Below, piece by piece: positions 32,370-39,683 of a stretch of 41,920 nt of DNA. Origin of the DNA: Leifsonia sp. AG29. GTDB taxonomy: Bacteria > Actinomycetota > Actinomycetes > Actinomycetales > Microbacteriaceae. Numbering within the stretch: position 1 is the first letter of the stretch; each line of letters begins with the position of its first letter. The translations under genes were made by a program, and so were the position numbers. The stretch spans positions 1 through 41,920 of the forward strand of contig NZ_VMSF01000002.1 in assembly GCF_009765225.1 (NCBI RefSeq). The letters are read 5' to 3'. Under the pieces are notes generated by a model, which was not told the origin of the DNA, searched no databases, and worked only from the letters and a program-made list of their open reading frames with translations.

Positions 32370-32741
32370 GTGAATTTCTGGGTCGTCGGAACACTCGTGG
32401 TGCTCATCGCCGTCCTCGTCGTCGCCGCGAAGCTCGGCTGGATCGACCTCTCGAACAAGTCGAAGCGCGGGTCCGGCACCATGAGCGGCGCGATCGGAGG
32501 GTCGTTCGACGAGATCTTCGCGCCGGCGCGGCACGAGGCCCAGCAGGAGCTCGACCGGCAGTCGCTCCTCCCGGCGCCGGCGCCTCTTCCGGGCGACGGC
32601 GACAAGGGCGTGTGGGACGGCGGCAAGATCACGATCGACGTCGGCACGGCCGGCCGCGGCCAGCGCGCGGAGGGCCGGGCGCCCAGCGAGGACGGCCGCG
32701 CTAGCGCGCCTGCAGGTCGGCGTAGTCGGGATGCTCGCTGA
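32370..32741 (+). CDS. small membrane-anchored protein of unknown function
   Basis: The 123-residue protein starts at GTG 32370 with a single N-terminal helix (NFWVVGTLVVLIAVLVVAAKLGWI). A cytoplasmic or external tail follows with GGSFDEIFAPARHEAQQEL and KGVWDGGKITIDV. It resembles hypothetical proteins common in Microbacteriaceae; function unknown. Its last 41 bases overlap the tail of the converging GNAT gene, so the final residues could be spurious. Confidence 0.7.
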   Translation: MNFWVVGTLVVLIAVLVVAAKLGWIDLSNKSKRGSGTMSGAIGGSFDEIFAPARHEAQQELDRQSLLPAPAPLPGDGDKGVWDGGKITIDVGTAGRGQRAEGRAPSEDGRASAPAGRRSRDAR

Positions 32742-32985
32742 TCCAGTGCCGGACGTAGGGGCACGCGGCGATCACGCGGAGCCCGGTGTTGTCCCGCACG
32801 TCGTCGAGCGCGGCCTGCACGAGCGTCGACGCCATGCCCTTCTCGCGCTTCTCGGGGTCGACCTCGGTGTGCGTGAAGACGATCGCGTCGCTGCGATGCT
32901 CGTACTCCGCGACGCCGATCACCTCCCCCTCGCGGACGATCACGTAACGGGACTGCTCCGGCTGGTTCTCGACGGTCAGCGTCAT
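32701..32985 (-). CDS. small GNAT-type acetyltransferase (YjdJ/Acetyltransf_CG-like)
   Basis: The 94-residue protein has GVAEYEHRSDAIVFTHTEVD, then PEKREKGMASTLVQAALDDV, the acetyl-CoA loop, and ends VIAACPYVRHWISEHPDY. These features match the short GNAT family related to human NATD1. ATG 32985 is preceded by GGATCAACG. Substrate is unknown. Confidence 0.85.
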   Translation of the reverse strand: MTLTVENQPEQSRYVIVREGEVIGVAEYEHRSDAIVFTHTEVDPEKREKGMASTLVQAALDDVRDNTGLRVIAACPYVRHWISEHPDYADLQAR

Positions 32986-33041
32986 GGGATCAACGCTAGC
33001 CCCTGCCGACCCGGCACCGCCCGGTGGGCGAGAATGGGAGC

Positions 33042-33947
33042 ATGTCGCAGCCCCTCCCCGCGGATCGGACCGCACCCGGCCGGCCGCCGGCGTGGCGTGC
33101 GGACGGCCCCAGCACGGTCGTGCGCGGCGACAACCTGGAGGCGGTGGCGACCCTCCCCGACGGCGCCTTCCGCCTGATCTACCTCGACCCTCCCTTCAAC
33201 ACGGGGCGCTCGCAGGCCCGGCGCAGCACGACATCGGTCCGGTCGGAGGGAGGAGCCGGCTCGGTGATCGGCTTCAAGGGCCGCAGCTACGAACGGATCA
33301 AGGGCGACCTGCTCCAGTACGACGACCGGTTCGACGACTACTGGGCCTTCCTCGAGCCGCGGCTCATCGAGGCCTGGCGCCTGCTCGCGACCGACGGCAC
33401 CCTGTACCTCCACCTGGACTACCGGGAGGCGCACTACGCGAAGGTGCTGCTCGACGCGCTCTTCGGCCGGGAGTCGTTCCTCAACGAGATCATCTGGGCC
33501 TACGACTACGGCGCGAAGCCGAAGAACCGCTGGCCGGCGAAGCACGACACGATCCTCGTGTACGTGAAGGACCCCTCCTCGTACCTGTTCGACTCGGCCG
33601 CCGTCGAGCGGGAGCCGTACATGGCGCCAGGCCTCGTCACACCCGAGAAGGCCGAGCTCGGCAAGCTGCCCACGGACGTGTGGTGGCACACCATCGTCTC
33701 GCCCACGGGCCGCGAGAAGACCGGCTACCCCACGCAGAAGCCGGAGGGCGTGCTGCGCCGGATCCTCCAGGCGTCGAGCCGCGAGGGCGACTGGGTGCTC
33801 GACTTCTTCGCCGGGAGCGGCACGACGGGCGCGGTGGCCGCCGCGCTCGGGAGGCGGTTCCTCCTCGTCGACAGCAACCCGGCGGCGATCGAGGTCATGC
33901 GCGCGCGCTTCGCGACCGCCGACCCGCCCGTCCTCTTCGCCGATTGA
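33042..33947 (+). CDS. orphan DNA methyltransferase, beta class (DPPF)
   Basis: The 301-residue protein has motif IV LIYLDPPFNTG (N-terminal) and motif I DFFAGSGTTGAVAAALG (C-terminal), the beta-class order for N6-adenine or N4-cytosine methylation. PTQKPEGVLRRIL lies between. ATG 33042 has GGGAG just upstream; an earlier in-frame GTG (33024) is less likely. No restriction enzyme or specificity gene is adjacent, so it is probably a regulatory or protective orphan. Target sequence cannot be read. Confidence 0.92.
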   Translation: MSQPLPADRTAPGRPPAWRADGPSTVVRGDNLEAVATLPDGAFRLIYLDPPFNTGRSQARRSTTSVRSEGGAGSVIGFKGRSYERIKGDLLQYDDRFDDYWAFLEPRLIEAWRLLATDGTLYLHLDYREAHYAKVLLDALFGRESFLNEIIWAYDYGAKPKNRWPAKHDTILVYVKDPSSYLFDSAAVEREPYMAPGLVTPEKAELGKLPTDVWWHTIVSPTGREKTGYPTQKPEGVLRRILQASSREGDWVLDFFAGSGTTGAVAAALGRRFLLVDSNPAAIEVMRARFATADPPVLFAD

Positions 33948-33996
33948 GGGCGTCCTTTCCGATGTCGTTCAGGACCTTGTGGGAGGGTGGTTGACT

Positions 33997-34821
33997 ATGC
34001 GACCCGGTCTCCGAGCCCTTCCTTTCCTGTGGGGAGCCCTGGCAGCCGCAGCCGCGTTCGCGGTCGTCTACCTCGTCTTCGTGCAGAGCTACATGGGCCA
34101 GGTCATCGACGAGAAGGCCTTCGCCGGGGCCGACGCCTGGAAGGGCGGTCTCATCGACTTCGCGCACACCTTCCTGAACGCGCTCCCCATCGCGGCCGTC
34201 GTGATCGGCGCCGTGCTCGCCATCATCATCGTGCTGGTGCGGCGCAACTGGCTCGTCTTCGCGATCGCCGTGGGCGCCGCCATCGCCGCCAACGTGAGCA
34301 CCCAGCTGCTGAAGTACACCGTGCTGTCGCGTCCGTCGAAGGGCGTCGACGTCGGCCTCTCCAACTCGCTCCCCTCCGGGCACACCGCCGTCGCCGCCTC
34401 CGCCGCGCTCGTCGTGTTCCTCGTCGTCTCCCCCCGCTTCCGGCCGCTCACCGCGGTGATCGGGTCGGTCTTCGCGATCGCGGCGGGCGCCTCCACCCTC
34501 GTCGAGCAGTGGCACCGCCCGAGCGACGTCGTCGCGGCCATGCTCGTGGTTGCGTTCTGGGGCTGCATCGCGGGGATGCTGCTCGCGAGCCTGCGACTGC
34601 CACCCGCCCAGCCTCCGGTCCGCAGCCGCCTGTGGCCGCTCGTCTGGGCGGCGGCCGTGTGCGCGATCGGGTCGATCGCCGCCCTGGCCGTCACCTTCTT
34701 CTCGGCGAAGACGGGGTCGTCTCACCTCTTCATCGCCTATGCGGGCGGCGTCGCCGCCATCGTCGCGACCGGGTTCGCACTCGCTGCCGGCGGCAACCGG
34801 CTCTACCGGGCGCTCGGCTGA
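33997..34821 (+). CDS. PAP2-superfamily membrane phosphatase
   Basis: The 274-residue multi-helix protein has the acid phosphatase triad motifs KYTVLSRPSKG, NSLPSGHTAVAAS and EQWHRPSDVVAA. It should dephosphorylate lipid or isoprenoid phosphates at the outer face of the membrane. About seven hydrophobic segments are visible. ATG 33997 follows GGGAGGGTGG at a good distance; the 49-base gap after the methyltransferase permits co-transcription. Confidence 0.9.
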   Translation: MRPGLRALPFLWGALAAAAAFAVVYLVFVQSYMGQVIDEKAFAGADAWKGGLIDFAHTFLNALPIAAVVIGAVLAIIIVLVRRNWLVFAIAVGAAIAANVSTQLLKYTVLSRPSKGVDVGLSNSLPSGHTAVAASAALVVFLVVSPRFRPLTAVIGSVFAIAAGASTLVEQWHRPSDVVAAMLVVAFWGCIAGMLLASLRLPPAQPPVRSRLWPLVWAAAVCAIGSIAALAVTFFSAKTGSSHLFIAYAGGVAAIVATGFALAAGGNRLYRALG

Positions 34822-34836
34822 CGCTGGAGGCGCGCG

Positions 34837-35736
34837 TCAGCCCCGCGAGGCGAAGCGCGCGTCGAGCCAGGCCGTGAGGTCGGCGAAGACCTCGGCCCGG
34901 TTGGTCTCGTTGTAGACCTCGTGCCGCGCCCCCGGGTAGACGATCGCCGTCACGTCGCTGAGCCCGGAGCGCACCCGGTACGCGCGCTCCAGCTTGCGGG
35001 CGCTGGCCTCGCCTCCCAGGGGGTCGTCGGAGCCGACCTGGATGAGCAGCGGCAGGTCGCGCGTCAAGTCACGGGCCGGTCTCCCGAGCAGACGGGCCGC
35101 GTCGGCCATGCCGAAGAGTTTCTGCAGCGGGGTCAGTGTGGTGAGCGGGTCGTCGATGAACGCCTGTGCGACGGCGGGATCGCGGCTCAGCCACTCCGCA
35201 CCGGTCGCACCGAGGTGCGCGTGCCGCTTGTTGAGGTCGCCGCTGTTCATGGAGCCGACCACCCGATAGGCCGTCCCCGACAGGACCGCCGCGTCGTAGT
35301 CCTCGCTGTGCCGGTTGAGCACCATCTGGGCCATGAGCGAACCCCAGCTGTGGCCGATCAGCACGAGCGGGAGGTCGGGGTTCTCGTCGCGGATGAGCGC
35401 CGTGAATCCGCGCAGGTCGCGGATGGCCGCGCGCAGCCCCCCCGGCCCGAGCCTCCCGAGCCTGGAGTGGTCGCCGCCCCACTGCTCGAGCCCGGTCCGG
35501 CCGTGGCCGCGATGGTCATCGGCGTAGACGGTGTACCCGGCCGCGGTGAGGTGCTCGCCGAGCGCGCTGTAGCGGCCCGCGTGCTCGCCCACGCCGTGCG
35601 ACACCTGCACGGCCGCGCGCGGCCCCTCCTCCGCGCCTCGGGCGGCGTACACGTCGTAGTGGAGGCGCACCCCGTCGTCGGCGACGAAGATGCGGTCCTT
35701 CTCATCCTGCTGCTGCACGGGCTCATTCTGACGCAC
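34837..35736 (-). CDS. alpha/beta hydrolase, monoacylglycerol-lipase-like
   Basis: The 299-residue serine hydrolase has VSHGVGEHAGRY (oxyanion region), ADDHRGHGRTG, the nucleophile elbow LIGHSWGSLMAQ, the Asp in VGSDDPLGG and the His in GARHEVYNE. This pattern is typical of monoglyceride lipase/lysophospholipase relatives. There is no signal peptide. It is divergent from the MarR gene, and both could share the palindromes at 35759-35785. Substrate is inferred. Confidence 0.9.
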   Translation of the reverse strand: MRQNEPVQQQDEKDRIFVADDGVRLHYDVYAARGAEEGPRAAVQVSHGVGEHAGRYSALGEHLTAAGYTVYADDHRGHGRTGLEQWGGDHSRLGRLGPGGLRAAIRDLRGFTALIRDENPDLPLVLIGHSWGSLMAQMVLNRHSEDYDAAVLSGTAYRVVGSMNSGDLNKRHAHLGATGAEWLSRDPAVAQAFIDDPLTTLTPLQKLFGMADAARLLGRPARDLTRDLPLLIQVGSDDPLGGEASARKLERAYRVRSGLSDVTAIVYPGARHEVYNETNRAEVFADLTAWLDARFASRG

Positions 35737-35758
35737 GCCGAGGGCGAACCCCGTTTAT

Positions 35759-35785
35759 TTAGCGACGCTAATTTGTTAGGCTAAC
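35759..35785. promoter_or_regulatory. two palindromes upstream of marR (probable MarR operators)
   Basis: TTAGCG-A-CGCTAA (35759-35771) and GTTAG-G-CTAAC (35775-35785) are perfect inverted repeats with centres 15 bases apart. The second ends five bases before the MarR ATG at 35791. MarR proteins bind such short palindromes and repress their own operon. No ribosome site fits between the second palindrome and the ATG, so a leaderless message is possible. Confidence 0.7.
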
Positions 35786-35790
35786 TATCC

Positions 35791-36222
35791 ATGAAGGCAC
35801 GACTGTCGACGCACGATCTGAGCAGCGCGCTGCGCGTCGCGGTCGCGCGACTGTCGCGGCGCCTCCGTGCCGAGAAGGCCGACGACGAGCTGAGCGACTC
35901 GCAGACCTCGACTCTCGCCTACCTGGTCCGGGAGGGGTCGGGCACGATCGGGAGGCTGAGCGACCACGAGCGCGTCAAGCCCCCGTCGATGAACCGGACC
36001 GTGAACCACCTCGAGCAGGCCGGCTACGTGCGCCGGACCGCCGACGACGCCGACGGCCGCCGCGTGGTGGTCGTGCCGACGGACGCGGGCGTCCAGCTCG
36101 TCACGGAGACCCGCCGCCGGCGCGACGCGTGGCTGCACCAGCGCCTCCGCACCCTCACCCCCGAGCAGCGGGCGGTGCTCGCCGAGGCCGCGACCATCAT
36201 GAGGGAGCTCGCCGACTCGTGA
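35791..36222 (+). CDS. MarR-family transcriptional regulator
   Basis: The 143-residue regulator has a winged helix: TSTLAYLVREGSGTIGRLSDHERVKPPSMNRTVNHLEQAGYVRR with the basic wing DADGRRVVVVPTDAG. It is followed in a 4-base overlap (GTGA) by an MFS exporter, so it probably represses that exporter until a ligand binds, as in classic MarR efflux pairs. Two palindromes cover its start region. Confidence 0.93.
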   Translation: MKARLSTHDLSSALRVAVARLSRRLRAEKADDELSDSQTSTLAYLVREGSGTIGRLSDHERVKPPSMNRTVNHLEQAGYVRRTADDADGRRVVVVPTDAGVQLVTETRRRRDAWLHQRLRTLTPEQRAVLAEAATIMRELADS

Positions 36223-37526
36223 GTGCCATGTTCCGTTCGCTCTCCGGCGTCAACTACCGCATCTGGGCCGCCGGAGCCATCGTCTCCAACGTCGGGACCT
36301 GGATGCAGCGCACGGCGCAGGACTGGATCGTCCTCACCCAGCTGACCCACAACAACGCCTCCGCGGTCGGGATCGTGATGGCGCTGCAGTTCGCGCCGCA
36401 GCTGCTGCTCCTCCCGGTCACCGGCTTCGCCGCAGACCGGCTCGACCGCCGGAAGCTGCTCATGGCGACGCAGGGCCTCATGGGGCTGCTCGGCCTGGGG
36501 CTCGGCATCCTCACCGTCACCGGTGCGGTGCAGCTCTGGCACGTGTATGTGTTCGCCCTGCTGCTCGGCTGCGTCGCCGCCTTCGATGCGCCCGCCCGCC
36601 AGACCTTCGTCTCGGAGCTCGTCGCGGGACCGAACCTGTCGAACGCGGTCGCCCTCAACTCGGCCTCCTTCAACGCCGCGCGCCTCATCGGACCGGCGGT
36701 CGCGGGCCTCCTGACCGCTGCTGTCGGGGCGGGGTGGGTGTTCCTCATCAACGCGGCGACGTTCGGCGCCGTCCTCCTCTCGCTGGCGTTCCTCCGCGTC
36801 GACAAGCTGTACCGCAGCGAGCGGGCGAGGCGGACGAAGGGCAGTCTCGTCGACGGGTTCCGCTACGTGCGACGCCGCCCCGACATCATGGTCATCCTCG
36901 TGATGGTGTTCCTGATCGGCACGTTCGGCCTCAACTTCCCGATCTTCATCTCGACCATGTCGGTGAGCGTCTTCCACCAGGGCGCGGGCGAGTACGGCCT
37001 CCTCTCGTCGGTGATGGCCATCGGGTCGGTCGTCGGAGCCCTGCTGTCGGCGCGCCGCGATCGCCCGCGGGTGGCGCTGCTCTTCGCGGGCGCCGCCTTC
37101 TTCGGGGCGGGCTGCGCCCTCGCCGCCGTCATGCCGAGCTACTGGCTCTTCGCCCTGTCGCTCACCGTCATCGGCGTCTCGTCGCAGACCCTCATGACGA
37201 CCGCGAACGGCACGGTCCAGATGACCACCGACCCGCTCCTCCGCGGCCGCGTCATGGCGATCTACATGGCGATCTTCATGGGAGGCACGCCCATCGGCGC
37301 TCCCATCGTCGGCTGGGTGGCCGACACCTTCGGCCCGCGCTGGGCGCTCGGCGTCGGAGCAGCGAGCGGGTTCGTCGCCGCCCTCGTCGGGGTGGTCTAC
37401 CTCGTCAAGTACCGCGGGCTGCGTGTCCGGTTCGCCGGGCTGCGGCCGAGCGTCGTGCTGGTGCCGCGCGAAGAGGTGCGGGAGGAGCTCGAAGGGGCGG
37501 AGGCGACCGCGACGCGGGCGTCGTGA
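36219..37526 (+). CDS. MFS transporter, EntS/DHA3-like exporter
   Basis: The 435-residue 12-helix transporter has an N-terminal VSNVGTWMQRTAQDWIVLTQL, FAADRLDRRKLLMATQ (motif A) and FDAPARQTFVSELV, all characteristic of the enterobactin-exporter-like MFS_3 group. GTG 36219 overlaps the marR stop; the frame is open further upstream, but those codons are inside marR. Probable role: export of a toxic compound or siderophore under MarR control. Substrate is not determinable. Confidence 0.92.
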   Translation: MSAMFRSLSGVNYRIWAAGAIVSNVGTWMQRTAQDWIVLTQLTHNNASAVGIVMALQFAPQLLLLPVTGFAADRLDRRKLLMATQGLMGLLGLGLGILTVTGAVQLWHVYVFALLLGCVAAFDAPARQTFVSELVAGPNLSNAVALNSASFNAARLIGPAVAGLLTAAVGAGWVFLINAATFGAVLLSLAFLRVDKLYRSERARRTKGSLVDGFRYVRRRPDIMVILVMVFLIGTFGLNFPIFISTMSVSVFHQGAGEYGLLSSVMAIGSVVGALLSARRDRPRVALLFAGAAFFGAGCALAAVMPSYWLFALSLTVIGVSSQTLMTTANGTVQMTTDPLLRGRVMAIYMAIFMGGTPIGAPIVGWVADTFGPRWALGVGAASGFVAALVGVVYLVKYRGLRVRFAGLRPSVVLVPREEVREELEGAEATATRAS

Positions 37527-37578
37527 GGGGCGGCGGCGTCATGAGGTGTGGCGGCTGCGCCAGGCAGCCTCGGGCCAG

Positions 37579-37687
37579 TTCTCCACAGCCGGCGACGGCT
37601 TTCGGTCGTTGAGGCGTCACTCTTGGCCCCCTCAGGCTCGGAAAGCCGGGTCGAGGCGGCCATTGGCGACCGTTCAATCGTTCACGT
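37579..37687 (+). repeat. dispersed repeat, copy 2
   Basis: TTCTCCACAG (37579-37588), 27 bases, GTCACTCTTGGCCCC (from 37616) then CTCAGG and GAAAGCCGGG, and a decayed right arm GGCGGCCATTGGCGAC ending near 37670. The tail CCGTTCAATCGTTCA is shared with copy 3. It lies about 50 bases after the MFS gene. Confidence 0.7.
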
Positions 37688-37787
37688 GGGGCGAGCGGCG
37701 GGAGTGGCCGGGTCGGAGGGAAGAAGGGCTCAGCGGCCGGTGAGGTGGCGAACGCGGTTCGTGGCGGGCCGCGCCTCCGTGAGCCCC

Positions 37788-38013
37788 GCGCGTCGGGCAG
37801 GCCGCGCCTCCGGAGCAACCACCCTCGAGGCCCGCGCGTCGGGCAGGTCGCGCCTTCGGACCGAGCTCCCTCGAGGCTCGCGCGTCGGGCAGGTCGCGCC
37901 TCCGGACCGAGCTCCCTCCAGGCTCGCGCGTCGGGCAGGTCGCGCCTCCGGAACCCCCTCGAGGCTCGCGCGTCGGGCAGGTCGCGCCTCCGGGCCGAGC
38001 TCCCTCGAGGCTC
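37788..38013. repeat. minisatellite-like tandem array, five ~46-bp units
   Basis: Units begin GCGCGTCGGGCAGG at 37788, 37834, 37880, 37926 and 37968 (periods 46, 46, 46, 42, then 46 to the end), each ending near CCCTCGAGG. A half-unit precedes. The period is not a multiple of three, so the reading frames over it on either strand are not credible genes. It sits between copies 2 and 3 of the dispersed repeat; the whole gap 37527-38153 has no supported gene. Confidence 0.9.
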
Positions 38014-38050
38014 GCTTACGATTCGGGCGCGAACGCTCCTCGGGTCGCAG

Positions 38051-38155
38051 TTATCCACAGCGCAGGGTCTGCGTGCCACGGTGAGACGTCACTAGTGGCC
38101 CCCTCAGTGACCGGAAACCGGGCTGAGGGGGCCACAATGGACCGTTCAACCGTTC
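38051..38155 (+). repeat. dispersed repeat, copy 3, with terminator-like hairpin after rhaB
   Basis: TTATCCACAG (38051-38060), 27 bases, GTCACTA then a perfect 13-bp stem GTGGCCCCCTCAG (38095-38107) with its complement at 38123-38135. The loop forms an inner CCGG-AAA-CCGG hairpin. The tail CCGTTCAACCGTTCA matches copy 2. The hairpin lies 19 bases beyond the rhaB stop on the minus strand and could end that transcript. Confidence 0.8.
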
Positions 38156-39683
38156 AATGCGCGCCGCGCGCGGGAGCGGAGGCCGCGCTAGCGGAGGCCG
38201 CGGAAGCGGAAGCCGCGGCAGCGGACGCCGAACCCGCAGCCCCGCGCAACCCCGCCGGCTCGTAGCGCGTCAGCGGCACGGTCGCCGCGACGAGCGCCCG
38301 CAGCGTCTCGAGGTCCCCCTCGATGAATCCGACCGCCCGCGCCTGCACCAGCGCGTTTCCGATCGCGGTCGCCTCGACGGGGCCCGCCACCACGGGCACC
38401 CCGGCGCGGTCGGCCGTCGCCTGGCACAGCAGCGCGTTGCGCGATCCGCCGCCGACGATGTTGATCGTCTCGACCGGCACCCCGGTGAGCTCGGCCGCCT
38501 GGCGCACCGTGCGGGCGAAGGCCTCCGCGAGGCTCTCGATGATGACCCGGACCATCCCGGCGGGGCTCGCCGGAGCGCGGAGGCCTCGCTCGGCGAACCA
38601 CCCGGCGATGCGGCCCGGGAGGTCGCCGGGCGCCAGGAAGCGCGGGTCGTCGGCGTCGAACAGGTCGGCCGGGCGGGGCAGCGCCGCCGCCTCGGTCAGC
38701 AGCGACTCGAGGGTGACGGGCAGGCCCCTCCGCTGCCACTCCCGCAGCGACTCGCTGAGCAGCCAGAGCCCCATGACATTGTGGAGGTACCGGACACGCC
38801 CGTCGACGCCGCCCTCGTTCGTGAAGTTGGCGGCACGACCCGCGTCGCTGACGACGCGGTGCTCGAGCTCGACGCCGACGAGGCCCCACGTTCCGCACGA
38901 GATGTAGGCGGCGCGGGTCGGGTCCATCGGCACCGCGACGACGGCCGAGGCGGTGTCGTGCGAGCCGACCGCGGTGACCACCGGACCGTCCCCGTCGAAT
39001 CCGAGATCGAGCGAGGGCAGCAGACGCCCGACCCCCGTGCCGGCGTCGACGAGCGGCGGGAACAGGTCCCGGCGCAGGCCGAGCCGCTCGATGAGCCGGT
39101 CGTTCCAGCGTCCGTCCGCGGCGAGCAGGGCGGTGGTGGAGGCGTTGGTCCGCTCGGCGACGCGCTCCCCGGTCAGCCAGTAGGTCAGCAGGTCCGGGAT
39201 CAGCAGGAAGCCGTCCGAGCGGTCGAGGTCGCCCGAGTCGCGGTCGACGGCCAGCTGGTAGACCGAGTTGAACGGCAGGAACTGCAGGCCGCCCTCGCGG
39301 TACAGCTCCTCCGGCGGCACGGCGCCGTGCACGAGCGAGACTCCCCGCTCGGTGCGCTCGTCGCGGTAATGGTACGGCTCGCCGACGAGCCGTCCGCCGG
39401 CGAGGAGGCTGTAGTCGACCGCCCACGAATCCACCCCGATGGAGGCGAGCCCCGGCTCGGACCGCGCGACAGCGGCGAGCCCGTCGAGGACGTGCCCGAA
39501 CAGCCCGGTCACGTTCCAGTGCAGGGCGGCGCGGTCTCCCTCCCACAGCCGCACGGGCGTGTTCGCGAAGCGCGCCGCCTCGGTGAGCTCGAGCGTGCGC
39601 GCGCCGACCCGGGCGTGCATGACCCGTCCGCTGGTCGCGCCGAGGTCGACGGCCGCGACCGAGCCGGCGCGCGACCCGGTCAT
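38154..39683 (-). CDS. rhaB: rhamnulokinase
   Basis: The 509-residue FGGY kinase phosphorylates L-rhamnulose at C1. The N-terminal ATPase fold shows VAAVDLGATSGRVM; later come SIGVDSWAVDYSLL, GSHDTASAVVAVP and the signature INIVGGGSRNALLCQATADRAG. Its ATG overlaps the stop of the aldolase/dehydrogenase gene (ATGA). The C-terminus ends in a low-complexity Ala/Ser tail of about 25 residues (SASAAAASASAASASAAS), unusual for the family and perhaps a slippage product. Confidence 0.95.
   Translation of the reverse strand: MTGSRAGSVAAVDLGATSGRVMHARVGARTLELTEAARFANTPVRLWEGDRAALHWNVTGLFGHVLDGLAAVARSEPGLASIGVDSWAVDYSLLAGGRLVGEPYHYRDERTERGVSLVHGAVPPEELYREGGLQFLPFNSVYQLAVDRDSGDLDRSDGFLLIPDLLTYWLTGERVAERTNASTTALLAADGRWNDRLIERLGLRRDLFPPLVDAGTGVGRLLPSLDLGFDGDGPVVTAVGSHDTASAVVAVPMDPTRAAYISCGTWGLVGVELEHRVVSDAGRAANFTNEGGVDGRVRYLHNVMGLWLLSESLREWQRRGLPVTLESLLTEAAALPRPADLFDADDPRFLAPGDLPGRIAGWFAERGLRAPASPAGMVRVIIESLAEAFARTVRQAAELTGVPVETINIVGGGSRNALLCQATADRAGVPVVAGPVEATAIGNALVQARAVGFIEGDLETLRALVAATVPLTRYEPAGLRGAAGSASAAAASASAASASAASAPARGAH

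Noticed and set aside
29478-32534. Minus-strand frame of 1018 codons antisense to the DHA2 and lipoate ligase genes
   Set aside because: It shows antisense composition rich in Asp, Arg, Glu and His, has no family motifs, and opposes two well-supported genes.
33042-33947. Restriction-modification system
   Set aside because: No restriction endonuclease or specificity subunit is next to the methyltransferase. The neighbours are a GNAT and a PAP2 phosphatase.
37788-38013. CRISPR array
   Set aside because: Units are contiguous with no unique spacers, and no cas genes are present.
37405-38084. Repeat-rich frames over the tandem array as a repeat protein
   Set aside because: The 46- and 42-base periods shift the frame between units. 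There is no start site and the composition matches on both strands, so it is non-coding.
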